In this document: in pieces, positions 49,571 through 59,393 of the stretch | Layout of the letters: every line of letters starts with the position of its first letter | Position numbering within the stretch: position 1 is the stretch's first letter | Source of the DNA: Cylicocyclus nassatus | Taxonomy: Eukaryota; Nematoda; Chromadorea; Rhabditida; Strongylidae | Assembly (NCBI GenBank): GCA_958299035.1 | Contig: CATQJL010000223.1 | Location: 4,830,359-4,894,358, forward strand | Length of the DNA stretch: 64,000 nucleotides | Direction of reading: 5' to 3' | Position numbers and translations under genes: made by a program | Notes under the pieces: model-generated | Databases searched by the model: none | Told to the model about the DNA's origin: nothing | What the model saw: only the letters and a program-made list of their open reading frames with translations

Positions 49571-52500
49571 ATGGTCAAGAGTCCATTGAGGAGAGAAATT
49601 CAAACGGAGAGTTTGTCAGTGAAGAAGGAGACCACAAAGGTGAGTACCATTGTTTTTAACACATTCACGACTAGGCCGTTTTTCAATTACTACCGTTTCG
49701 AACCAGAGCGTTTTTCACTTTGTCAAACTTACGACCCACCGTGGGTGTTGTCCGAAATGGTAGTCTTTTTGGAAAAAAATTCAAACATTTCTCCAAAGAT
49801 TTCCCCACAAGGATTATACGGCGCTGATTATCAAAATATGATTTATTTCAGTTTTTGGCATTTGATGTGGAACGCGTTGAGCCGTTGACAATTTATTAGA
49901 AAAACACAAGAGTTCCCCCTCTGCCTATCGGCGTACATGCCGAGGGTTCACTAGGAATAACTAGAGAACAACGCACACAAATATATCAAAGCGCGGCGGG
50001 TACGCCGCAACCACAGAGACCATATCGACCTAGCCTATAGTGAGCGAGCAAGTTCTAATATAAGGGACGGCTCTACAACACCTCCCTCCTAAGATGAACA
50101 ACGGTACATCTTATAACAAGGATCTACTTGTAGACGTTCTGGTGGGCGACGATGGCGACTTGGTCTGGTTGATGTCGGTGGCGTAGACGAGGTGGCTTGG
50201 TGTTCAGCAGCATCCATACCATTGTTACGTCGGCCTTCGTCGGGGATGGACTGTGTTGAGTCATGATGTCGATCCATACTTGCTGCGCGGCGCATCTGGT
50301 TCGCATGTCGTCTCCATAACTGATCGTCTTCAGTAAGCACGCCATATAATGCTTCTCCGTAGCGTTTTTTCACTCGAGCTGGAATCCATTTTTCACATTT
50401 AGAGCGAAAATCACGTACCCATACGGCTTCTTGTGGCTGGTACGCTCTCTTTCGTGCTCCATGGTGGCGGTTGAACTGCTTCTCCATATTTTCATTGCCC
50501 ATTCCTTCTTCTTTGGAGTCTTCGTTCAGCAGCGACAGCGGTGTCCTGATCTGACGTCCCAGGAGCAGCTCAGCAGGCGAACGTTGTTCTGGAGCAGTTG
50601 TACAAGGCGTCCGTCGATAAGACTGCAGAAACTCCGCGAGCTTCTCTGCCGTTCCTCCCTCCTTAATTTTCTGGAAGGTTCTCTTGAAGATATCCACAAA
50701 CCTCTCCGCTTGTCCATTCGATTGTGGATGGAATGGAGGTGAACGCATATGCTTGATTCCTCGTTCTTCACAGAAGTCTTGGAACTCTTTTGCTGTAAAC
50801 TGCGTCCCATTATCCGACACGATCACTCGCGGATTTCCAAATCGTGCGAATAGAGATTTGAGTTCCTTCAGAGTAGCTGTAGTTGACGATGAAGGCATCT
50901 CAAAAACTTCTGGCCATTTCGAGTAAGCGTCAACTACGACGAGATACATCTTACCATTCAGCGGCCCTGCGTAGTCAATGTGAAGTCGATTCCATGGTTT
51001 GTCTTCTACTTTCCATGAATGCAGCAACGTCTTCACTGGCATTTTGGAGGCTTCTTGACAATCTCTACAGCGGCGCACTGAGTCTTCAATTTCTCTGTTG
51101 ATGCCCATCCAATAGGCGAATCCTCTCGCGAGCATCTTCATCCTTGTCATTCCAGGGTAACCCTTGTGTAACTGCTTCAAAACTGCTTGTCTCAGCGAAG
51201 CTGGAATGACTATTCTGTGAGCGAAATACAAACATCCGTTCTGCACTGATAAATTCTCCCTCAGTGCTCTCCAGTTTCGGACTTCTTCTTTCGGCTTGGA
51301 CGGCCATGCTCCCGATTGCAGCATTTGTATGACTTGCGCAATGGTTTCGTCCTTGCAGGATTCTTCTTTTATCCTTCTTCGGGTTACTGGTAACGCTCGT
51401 ACAGCAGCAGCTTGAACGGCTCGCACATCTTCTTCTATTTTCGCTATGACGACGTCTTCGGTCTGGAATGGCCGGGGAGGAATCAGTCGAGACAGTGCAT
51501 CGGCTTGTCCGAATTCGGTCGTCTTGCGGTACTCCAAGTCGAAGTCGTATGCAAGTAGAATGAGCTTCCATCGTTGCAATCTGTTCGCTGTGTACAGAGG
51601 CACCATTTTCTTGGGTCCAAAAATGTGTAGCAGCGGCTTGTGATCGGTAAGCAGTCTGAACCGTCGTCCGTATATATAGCGATGGAACTTACGAACCGCG
51701 AACACCAGGGCTAATCCTTCCTTTTCAATTTGTCCGTAGTTCCGTTCTGCAGCTGTGAGGCTTCGGCTTGCATGGCAAATAGCCTTCTCTGTTCCATCTG
51801 GCATCTTGTGCAGAATCACAGCCCCGATTCCGTAGTCCGATGCGTCGGCAGCTACCACTATCTGCAAGTTAGGATCAAAATGTGTGAGGAGTAGATCGGA
51901 GGCTAAGACTTCCTTGGCACGCTTGAATGCGTTCTGGCACTCCTCTGTCCATTCGAACTTTGCGTCCTTTTTGAGCAATGCATCCAGGGGTGCACGAAGC
52001 TGACGCATCTCTGCTACGAACAGTCCATAGTAGTTGATCATCCCGAGGAAGGATCGAACATCCGCTATATTCTTCGGCGCTGGCATCTGTTGAATAACCT
52101 CGATCTTCTTTGGATCCGGCCGGCGTCCGTTTTTATCGATAATGCAACCTAAGTAACAGATCTCTGGCATCAGAAAGTTGCATTTTTCCAACCTGACGTG
52201 GAATCCGTAATCCTTGATTCGCTTGAACAGGGCTTCCAAGTTTTGGCGATGCTCCTCATAACTCCTTCCAGTGATGATGATGTCATCAAGATAAGCGGCT
52301 ACTCCATCAAGTCCGCTTATCATGGAATCCATGATCTGTTGAAATATACCTGGAGCCGATTTTACTCCAAAGGGAAGACGATTGTAGCGATACAATCCCT
52401 TGTGCGTATTGATAGTTAGCATCTCCTTCGATGCTTCCTCAACTTCCACTCGCAAATATGCTTCGGCCAAATCGAGTTGCGTGAAGAGCTGGCCTCCATT

Positions 52501-55500
52501 GAGTTTGGTGAACACGTCCTCCGCTGTGGGCAATGGGTGCTGATGCAGCTGCAATGCATCGTTGAGTCCTGTCGAGAAGTCGGCGCATAGACGGATCCTG
52601 CCATTCTTCTTCTTGACGGCGACTATTGGAGCGGCCCACTCTGAGTGTTCCACGGCAGAAATAACTCCTTCGGCTACCAGCCGATCAATTTCTGCTTCCA
52701 ATTCCGGTGCTGTGGCGTAGGGAAGTGGTCTCTTCTTCTTGAAGACTGGGACAGCATCTTTCTTCAAGACTAACCTGGCCTTGCTCTTCTTACATCTCCC
52801 TAGTTCGCTCTTGAAGACATCCGGATACTTGTTCTTCAAGTCGGCGACAACTTCGGCTCGAATTGCTTCTTCTTTAGTCACCTTCCTGCAGTTGTACTTG
52901 GTCTTCAAATTCTTGTAAGCTGGCAATTGGATGCACCATTCCAATCCCAGGAGAGAGCCTTCGGTGACATAGCATGTTCCTTTTCCATAGACCATCCGTC
53001 CTGTAACTCGATCTTTGACCTTGAAATCCGTTAGAATTTTACCGTCGATCTGCATTGGTGTCCCATCTGCAGTTTTAACAGGCATCACGCACGGTTCTAA
53101 AGCTGGAGATCCTATCCTCTTCCAGGCTTTACGAGATATCAGCGTTATATCCGCACCCGTGTCCAACTGGAGCTTGAGGGGACATCCTTTGACAACAACG
53201 TCAAGGTAGGTGCGGGCGTTCTCGGCGTCGAAGGCGACCACGTTTTTGCATTGCCTTCTTCGACCACAGGGCTGAGTCCCTGTCTTCCGTCGCTTCTTTC
53301 GGCAAGTTCTGGGAAGTTGTGGACAATCTCTGCTGAAATGCGGACCTCCACATCTGAAACAATCCACCTTTTTCTTCCACACCGCATGGACATCGCGGGT
53401 TCCTTCCATATCCGTGTTGTCCTCTTCGACGCGGTGTAATTCTCGCATTCGCTGACCAAGTCCTCGATGGTCAGCGGTGTTTCTTCCGTATGTGAATCCA
53501 GTCTGCGAATCATCCTGAGGCGGACGTCTCGCAGTGACGGGTCCTGAAGACCGGCTACAAATTGTAGCGTCTTCATTCCAGTATAGTCGAGCTCCTTGAG
53601 TCGAGCGTCCTCATCCATCCGCTTGATTGTGTTGGCGTATTCTCGAAAGGGTACACACGTCGGCGTAAGCGGTGGGCAGGTGACGCGGAGGCACTCGAAC
53701 CTTCTTCTTATCAGCGTCTTCTTGGATGCGAACAGCTTCTGAAGTTTTTCGATAGTTGTGTTAAAATCCAAGTCGTGTGGCTTTGCAGGCAGGACCTCAT
53801 CTGCATACTTCCGGTATGCTTCTTCGTCCAGCTTCATGAGGACTAAATCACGCTTCCTGTTGTCTGGTAACAAGGACTCGCTTATGACGGGTCCATACCT
53901 GCTGTACCAGTAGGCAAAGGTATTACCTGTATCTTCATCGGAGACGAACCTTTGCACATCCTTGCTCAGCTGATCGTATTGATCCTTGCTGGCATCGTGT
54001 ACGGCTACACTCTGGTTGTTGGCCAGAGTAGCGATTAGCATCCTCATTTGCTCCTGTTGAGCTTGCATCTGGATCCGAACTTCTTCTTGTTGAAGCCGCA
54101 TCTGCTCCATCATGACGTTGAGGACCTTTTCCAGATCCGCCGCATGCCGCTCTTCTGCAACCTTCGGCATGGCTCCGCTGCAACGACGAGAATTCGTGCT
54201 CTCGTCGATGGATTCCTCAAAGAGAACTTATCTGGAGAAGTTGTTCTTGAAGTCGATTGGAGTCTTCTTCTTCTCCTTGGTCGGCGGTGGAGCTTCTTCT
54301 CGTCCTCGGCTGGTGGTGGAGTTCTTCTTGTCCTTGATCCTGATCGCCAGTTGATGTGGAACGCGTTGAGCCGTTGACAATTTATTAGAAAAACACAAGA
54401 GTTCCCCCTCTGCCTATCGGCGTACATGCCGAGGGTTCACTAGGAATAACTAGAGAACAACGCACACAAATATATCAAAGCGCGGCGGGTACGCCGCAAC
54501 CACAGAGACCATATCGAACCTAGCCTATAGTGAGCGAGCAAGTTCTAATATAAGGGACGGCTCTACAACAGCATTATACGGTGAAGTTACGATAGTCATC
54601 CTGTAGGAGCACAACACCATAGATTTTCCTGAAAAATTGCGTTTTGGGGTTATTTCACGTGCTGATCACGATTATAGTGTCCACTTTGTTCACTACTTTT
54701 CCACAGTGGGACTACGGTAGCAGTACGGTACAATCCTCCGTTCATAAACTGATTAAGAATTCGGTATTAGAATTTGAGACTACCATTTTCTTAATCAGCA
54801 TGTTACAAAACCTGTGTATGTAAGGTTTGAGCTTCCTGAGATGAACAATGCATAAAATATAATAAATAAAGTTAATAAAACTGATAATTTTTCGATGGTC
54901 TAACATCAGCCTTGCGCTCTCCCCATATTTCTCGTGCATGTGAACTTGAATTTTCAAAAACAGTACCACTCTGCGAAAAATTTGAGCTTAAGTCTGTGCC
55001 TTATATCATCTACCTCCTTACGGTATCCTACCGTGACATTACACTACAGTATCTCGAGCCCGGACTACTCTGACTGGAGCTTCGCCAAGGTGTTCCCAAT
55101 CATGTGTCATAACCCCGTAGAATTCCATCGTAAACTGGCAAAGCTAGAGCTTCAGAATCTTACGACCCACCGGTGGGTCGTAGTGTCCGAAACGGCAGGA
55201 CACGTACACCCACCGGTGGGTCGTATTGTCGTGTATGTGTTGAAACAAGACCTGCCTTGACTTGACTCAGTGAATTCAAAAACAAATGAAATATCTTGAA
55301 AAAGAGCTTGGGATCACTAACTTCTAGCATGAACAGATCTTCTTTGATCGCTCTTGTTTTCGACAAACCATCAAAACTTATTCGGGATTCATTAACCCCT
55401 GAAAGCAGCGTCAGGGCAGATTTTAACTCGGTGTCTTTATTCACCCCGGCTCGGACGTGCCGGTTTGTAAAAATGCAAAACGTCGTTATAGTTTTTCTTG

Positions 55501-58050
55501 ACTTGGAGATTGCGGAAGAGAATGGCGCATGCGACCATCTAGTCAACCAATGTGCAGATGAATGTAAGCGTTACGCAAACGCTTCACCAAACCGTAGTCA
55601 ATGGGGTTGGCCGCCTCACAATCCAACATTTTTCAGGTCTGAGTAGCACTAGAGCACTCCTAGAAGGCAGTCTGCTATCTTATTTCTATAAACATCTCTT
55701 GATGTAAGCACCCAGGTCCAACGATGATAAAAAGAAAGTCAAAGTGCGAGACCACTGCCTCAGGCTCAATGGTAGTACTTGCTTGACAACGTCGATAGTC
55801 GTCTTGGTTATATCTGATACGTAGCCCTATATATTAGGTTGGTGCAAAAATTCTGTTGTTCATTTTTGAAAATTCATAGCTTTTTTCTCTCAATGTTTTT
55901 GCTCAATTTCAATTTTGTTATGTAGAGAAAATCCTTCTCTTTGACAGCGCTTATGCTGCTCTCCAACAAGATATAGCTTTCAAGATGGAAGCAGGGGAAT
56001 AAAGTTACTTTAACTTCGGCGATTTTGAGTTAGACTGCCAAAAATCCGAAACTTGCGATAAAATTCCGAGCAAGCAGTATAGTAAGTCTTTTGATCCACC
56101 CTTTCCATCTGAGCAGAATTGGGTGTAGAAAGGACATTCCTTGAAGAGCTATGGTTTTTTGGATAAACAATTCAAAAAATTTGATTTTTTGCAGTCTTTT
56201 CGAAAATCATAACTCTTCACAGAAATGCTCATTTGACAAAAACTCTGCACTGTTGGAAATTGTGCATGAAAGACTTGCTAACTGCTTGCTCGGATTATTA
56301 TCGCAAGCTTCAAATTTTTAGCAGCCTGACTCAAAATGACCGCAGTTGAAATAAGTTTTTTCCTCTGCTTCCATTTCAAAAGCTACACCTTGTTGGAGAG
56401 TAGCAAAGGCACTATTACAAGAAAACAGGTCTCCTTTAACTGAACTAAATTTGTGCAGATCCGTTGAGGGAGCAAAAAGTTATGATTATTCAAAAAAGGA
56501 ACCATTGAACTTTTGCATTAACCTAGTATAATGGATTCCACCATTGTAGAAATTTCAGCTGTCTCAAATCGTCGAAAAAAGAAGGTGGAACGGGCGCGTA
56601 GACTGGGATTTGTTGTCGACCTCCAGCCGGATCTTCAGCTTGCTCTCATATGCCCCGGCGTTTATCTTGGTAAATCTTTATTTATTCCGCATAACTATAA
56701 GATTCACAAAAGCAAGAAGCCATTTTAACACAATTTTCGTAAAAAGCCATATGTTTATGTTATGCTGGTGCCATCGCACCGTTTATGAAAATTTATAACT
56801 TCTTGTCCACTCGACAGATGACACAAAAAGTTTAGTGGTCAATGAGAATCACATTCTTTGCAGTAGTACCTTTGCTGCTCTCCAATAATGGGTACCCTTG
56901 ATATGGAAGCATAAGAATAAAACCACTTCAGTTTGGTCGTTTGTAGTAGGCTATTAAAATTCTGAATTTTGCGATAAAGGAGCAAGCAGTAAAATGAGTC
57001 TTTTGACCCACACTTTCCGACTGCGCAAGGTTTGTGTTGAATGATCATCCCTGTGAAAAGTTGTGATCTATGCATAGCAATACAAAACATTAATTTTGAT
57101 TTTTAAAGCATTTTTCCGAAAATCTTAGTTTTTCAAAGGGATGCTATTCAATAAAAACTCTGCACTGTTGAAAATAGTGGGTTATAAGACATATATTGCA
57201 GCTTGCTGCGGATTTCATCAAAAGTTTCAGACTTCTAGCAGCTACTCAAAATGGTCGAAGCTGAAATGATTTTCTTTCTTTCTCACTTCCTTTCATAAGC
57301 TACTCTTTAGAAGAGAACAGAAAAGGTGCTATCTCAAAGAATATGATATCCCTCAAACGGTAATTTAGTTTGTGCGAATCCGTCGAGTGAGCAGGAATTT
57401 ATGGTTTCTCAGGTGTTTTTGCATCAACCTAATATATGAATGTGACGATCTACCAAAAATCTTCTTACACTGGAATTCAGCATTTTTCAGCTTTTTAACA
57501 CTGCAAAAAAAAAATGCTGGTATGAACTCTTCAGGTAGTCAGGACGTCGCAGCAGATTTGAGTACTCTTGACGCAGAGAAAATTACCCACATTGTGAATT
57601 GTGCCACAGGAGTTCCTAACTACTTTCCGAAAAGATTCAAATATCTGCAACTCGAAGTACTTGATCTTCCCAGCACTGATATCGTTCCTAGCTGTCAGAT
57701 AGTACACGACTTCATTAAGGACTGTGTTGGAAATGGTGGAAAGGTAGGAGCTATGAAGCAAGCAAATCTGTACCTCTCATCTCAGATCTCTTGAGGTTTT
57801 GGTACACTGCAATGCTGGAGTATCTCGTGCACCTACCTTTGTTATCTCTTACTTGATGTTGCAGTATAATCTTTCGTTACATGACGCTATTGCAACAGTC
57901 AGGAATGTTAGACCAAGTGAGTCAATTTTTCCTTCAAGAGAATAGGCATTAGTTTTACTTGTTGCAGAGGTACGACCAAATGATGGTTTTTTGAAGCAGT
58001 TGGAAGATCTTGACCGTATGAACAAAGCACACATCAGTGACGTGCATTAA
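49571..58050 (+). CDS. dusp19: DUSP19-like dual-specificity phosphatase, five exons
   Basis: Exons are 49,571-49,643, 56,559-56,669, 57,535-57,743, 57,796-57,916 and 57,968-58,050. They total 597 bases with matching phases, giving 198 residues (human DUSP19 is 217). Dual-specificity phosphatases remove phosphate from Tyr and Ser/Thr; DUSP19 acts on MAP-kinase (JNK) pathways in the cytoplasm. The N-terminus (LRREIQ..KKETTKVT) resembles the DUSP19 N-terminus. Then come [40 protein letters not shown], the general-acid loop LDLPSTD, the catalytic HCNAGVSR (Cys136, Arg142) and [15 protein letters not shown]. The donor at 49,644 (gtacca) rather than the stronger-looking gtgagt at 49,640 is chosen because only it joins in frame. 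Exon 1 and the first intron are therefore the least certain part. An alternative start at ATG 56,531 would skip exon 1. Intron 1 (6.9 kb) holds an LTR element and a MITE; intron 2 holds a second MITE. Confidence 0.83.
49863..50080 (-). repeat. 3' LTR of the gypsy element
   Basis: On the plus strand it starts tgatgtggaacgcg and ends ctctacaaca, so the LTR has the usual TG..CA ends. It contains tctaatataagggacgg near the outer end of the element's 5' side, a possible promoter region. Confidence 0.95.
50081..50090 (-). other. Polypurine tract
   Basis: On the minus strand aggagggagg directly precedes the 3' LTR. This is the expected place and composition for the plus-strand DNA primer. Confidence 0.8.
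50089..53448 (-). CDS. pol: Gypsy Pol: protease, reverse transcriptase, RNase H, integrase
   Basis: This frame of 1,119 codons overlaps the gag frame in the -1 relative frame and is open upstream of the first ATG (to at least 53,490). Order: a CCHC zinc knuckle C-x2-C-x3-H-x4-C at residues 30-42, aspartic protease LDTGAD at 95-100, RT with [13 protein letters not shown] and YLDDI (386-390), RNase H with [12 protein letters not shown] at about 534, an integrase HHCC finger (HKGYPG .. CRDCQ) and core (IDYAGPL, DNGTQF), then an Arg/Pro-rich tail. The domain order RT-RNaseH-IN is that of Ty3/gypsy. No internal stop is seen. Expression presumably needs a -1 shift from gag; I found no textbook slippery heptamer. 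Confidence 0.93.
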   Translation of the reverse strand: MRELHRVEEDNTDMEGTRDVHAVWKKKVDCFRCGGPHFSRDCPQLPRTCRKKRRKTGTQPCGRRRQCKNVVAFDAENARTYLDVVVKGCPLKLQLDTGADITLISRKAWKRIGSPALEPCVMPVKTADGTPMQIDGKILTDFKVKDRVTGRMVYGKGTCYVTEGSLLGLEWCIQLPAYKNLKTKYNCRKVTKEEAIRAEVVADLKNKYPDVFKSELGRCKKSKARLVLKKDAVPVFKKKRPLPYATAPELEAEIDRLVAEGVISAVEHSEWAAPIVAVKKKNGRIRLCADFSTGLNDALQLHQHPLPTAEDVFTKLNGGQLFTQLDLAEAYLRVEVEEASKEMLTINTHKGLYRYNRLPFGVKSAPGIFQQIMDSMISGLDGVAAYLDDIIITGRSYEEHRQNLEALFKRIKDYGFHVRLEKCNFLMPEICYLGCIIDKNGRRPDPKKIEVIQQMPAPKNIADVRSFLGMINYYGLFVAEMRQLRAPLDALLKKDAKFEWTEECQNAFKRAKEVLASDLLLTHFDPNLQIVVAADASDYGIGAVILHKMPDGTEKAICHASRSLTAAERNYGQIEKEGLALVFAVRKFHRYIYGRRFRLLTDHKPLLHIFGPKKMVPLYTANRLQRWKLILLAYDFDLEYRKTTEFGQADALSRLIPPRPFQTEDVVIAKIEEDVRAVQAAAVRALPVTRRRIKEESCKDETIAQVIQMLQSGAWPSKPKEEVRNWRALRENLSVQNGCLYFAHRIVIPASLRQAVLKQLHKGYPGMTRMKMLARGFAYWMGINREIEDSVRRCRDCQEASKMPVKTLLHSWKVEDKPWNRLHIDYAGPLNGKMYLVVVDAYSKWPEVFEMPSSSTTATLKELKSLFARFGNPRVIVSDNGTQFTAKEFQDFCEERGIKHMRSPPFHPQSNGQAERFVDIFKRTFQKIKEGGTAEKLAEFLQSYRRTPCTTAPEQRSPAELLLGRQIRTPLSLLNEDSKEEGMGNENMEKQFNRHHGARKRAYQPQEAVWVRDFRSKCEKWIPARVKKRYGEALYGVLTEDDQLWRRHANQMRRAASMDRHHDSTQSIPDEGRRNNGMDAAEHQATSSTPPTSTRPSRHRRPPERLQVDPCYKMYRCSS
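53145..54170 (-). CDS. gag: Gypsy Gag polyprotein
   Basis: The frame is 341 codons from ATG at 54,170. The N-terminal part is helical and Gln-rich ([20 protein letters not shown]). The middle resembles retrotransposon Gag/capsid ([12 protein letters not shown], then a helix-rich stretch with [17 protein letters not shown]). No zinc knuckle is in this frame. From about 53,450 the frame reads nonsense-like sequence, and the knuckle appears in the overlapping pol frame instead. The true Gag is therefore probably shorter than the frame. Confidence 0.85.
   Translation of the reverse strand: MPKVAEERHAADLEKVLNVMMEQMRLQQEEVRIQMQAQQEQMRMLIATLANNQSVAVHDASKDQYDQLSKDVQRFVSDEDTGNTFAYWYSRYGPVISESLLPDNRKRDLVLMKLDEEAYRKYADEVLPAKPHDLDFNTTIEKLQKLFASKKTLIRRRFECLRVTCPPLTPTCVPFREYANTIKRMDEDARLKELDYTGMKTLQFVAGLQDPSLRDVRLRMIRRLDSHTEETPLTIEDLVSECENYTASKRTTRIWKEPAMSMRCGRKRWIVSDVEVRISAEIVHNFPELAERSDGRQGLSPVVEEGNAKTWSPSTPRTPAPTLTLLSKDVPSSSSWTRVRI
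54332..54349 (-). other. Primer binding site
   Basis: On the minus strand tggcgatcaggatcaagg begins two bases after the 5' LTR. It starts TGG, complementary to a tRNA 3' CCA end. I cannot say which tRNA. Confidence 0.75.
54352..54570 (-). repeat. 5' LTR of the gypsy element
   Basis: Same sequence as 49,863-50,080 except for one extra a (tatcgaaccta against tatcgaccta). Confidence 0.95.
55834..56526. repeat. Palindromic mariner-type MITE in DUSP19-like intron 1
   Basis: The ends ttaggttggtgcaaaaattc and gaacttttgcattaaccta mirror each other. The internal halves remain complementary (for example caacaagatatagctttcaag against aaagctacaccttgttgga). It ends 32 bases before the acceptor of exon 2 of the phosphatase gene. 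Confidence 0.85.
56760..57432. repeat. Diverged copy of the same MITE in DUSP19-like intron 2
   Basis: The right end gtttttgcatcaacctaa is clear; the left end (ttatgctggtgcca) is degraded. The interior parallels the copy at 55,834-56,526 (aaaactctgcactgttg and caagcagt blocks occur in both). Confidence 0.7.
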
Positions 58051-58501
58051 AGGCAGAGTCCAGGTAGATTTGGAGCACCCCTCAACAGATTACTGAAGCG
58101 GACCCTGCCTGCAGACCATGGCCCGGCTGCAACTGCAAAATATTGCTTCTGAAGCGAGAAAACAGCTTTAAGGCAGTGCCCGGGCACAAGGGGGGTTCTG
58201 GAATTCCAGTGACATGCGATAGTGGCCCCGGTTGGGAAGCCTTGAGATGGGTTCCTCCGACCTGAATGTCTGCTATGCGGCAGAGTACGCATGCCGCCAC
58301 AGTCAAAATTGTAGGGTCCCGCAAGAAGTCTACGTCTCAGCCTTGGCCGGGATCGTCGAATTTTAAATTGTAAGGCTTTGGAAAACGCATGTTCTCGCCG
58401 TTTTGGGCCTTCTAATGTGGATTTTCGGATTCAACGTTGCGGATAACCTCCGGTAAGTGGATTTTCTAGAAATCGAGTTTCTGCCCGGATACTGCCTTTA
58501 A
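58047..58501. repeat. TTAA-ended MITE overlapping the phosphatase stop codon
   Basis: It begins ttaaaggcagagtcc and ends ggatactgcctttaa. The ttaa at 58,047-58,050 contains the TAA stop of the DUSP19-like gene. A relative with the same ends is at 63,249-63,662; both share cgccgtttt .. ggattttcgg and taacc-ccaggtaag-like blocks. Confidence 0.72.
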
Positions 58502-59077
58502 GAAGCCTAAACAGGGACGCCCCTCGATTCAGCCTTTTTTTTACCGAAACTGGAAATTGTGGCGGATCACCTCGCTGCAGCCAATGACAGCCTCGCAACT
58601 GCCGTGATCCCAGCACACTTTCCTGCTTCAGTAAGGACGAGACTGGATCGGGGGGCGTCTCTGCTCAGATTTCTGAACTGCTATTTCGCTCAGAAGCAGT
58701 ATTTTGCAGTTGTGATCTGCGACCTGCATGCGAAGCCCGCTCTAGTAATTTGTATAGTGTGGTGCTTCCAAATCTGCCCGGACACTGTCTTCAACTAGGC
58801 ACCATTAGGATTTGATGCTTGTATATAAAGATCTGTCAGAAACAAAAGTATGAGACGTATTGAGTTGAATAGTTCTGCATGTTTTAGTCGAAAGGCTTCG
58901 TCATCGCAACGAGACCAATGTTTGTTATTATGAGGAAATGATTTTTGATGTTTTGAGCCAAAGGCTGGTGACTATGTATCGAATTGTCCTCATAATAGTG
59001 TGCAATAAATCGTGGCATTTGGTTTGCAGATTGTCATTTTGCACCACTTGTACGGCGAACTGTTCTGTGAACAAACT
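58502..59077. repeat. Inverted partial copy of the TTAA MITE, then unassigned sequence
   Basis: 58,650-58,795 (gctatttcgctcagaagcagtat .. gcccggacactgtctt) is the reverse complement of 58,049-58,160, so a second, inverted and truncated copy follows the first. 58,800-59,077 shows nothing recognisable. Confidence 0.65.
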
Positions 59078-59393
59078 CTCAGATAATCGCCGGGGGCAGG
59101 CGGTCCGCAAACTCGCGCTTTTCTGCAGGCGGTCAGCAGAATTTTGGGGCGTGGCCAAACCTTCAGCGGGCGGTACTTCCGCGTTCTGCCAGCGGGCAGC
59201 AATACAGAATTTTCTGCGAGCGCTCGTCAAATAATATCTTCCAGCGAGCGCTCGCAGAAAATTCTGTATTGCTGCCCGCTGGCAGAACGCGGAAGTACCG
59301 CCCGCTGAAGGTTTGGCCACTCCCCAAAATTCTGCTGACCGCCTGCAGAAAAGCGCGAGTTTGCGGACCGCCTGCCCCCGGCGATTATCTGAG
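59078..59393. repeat. Near-perfect 316-bp palindrome
   Basis: The arms start ctcagataatcgccggggg and end with its complement; the centre is at about 59,235 with a loop of about 17 AT-rich bases. Only one or two differences were noticed over about 150 bp (ggcgtgg against ccactcc). Confidence 0.92.

Larger units (their letters stand above)
49858..54575 (-). mobile_element. Complete Ty3/gypsy LTR retrotransposon, antisense in a host intron
   Basis: The element runs 49,863-54,570 with a 5-bp target duplication, gcatt, at 49,858-49,862 and 54,571-54,575. LTRs of 218 and 219 bp differ by one base in length and by nothing else I could see. Gag and pol frames are open. It sits in the first intron of the DUSP19-like gene, opposite to the gene. 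These features point to a recent insertion that may still be able to move. Confidence 0.95.

Noticed and set aside
49640..49645. gtgagt as donor of DUSP19-like exon 1
   Set aside because: A stronger-looking site, but it leaves phase 0 and the next exon then reads out of frame; the gtacca donor four bases on restores the frame and the KVT motif.
55160..55646. Overlapping frames of 116 (plus) and 128 (minus) codons between the LTR element and a MITE
   Set aside because: Neither shows a known domain, and they are mutually exclusive; the region also contains the short palindrome acgacccaccggtgggtcgt, so intronic repeat sequence is likelier.
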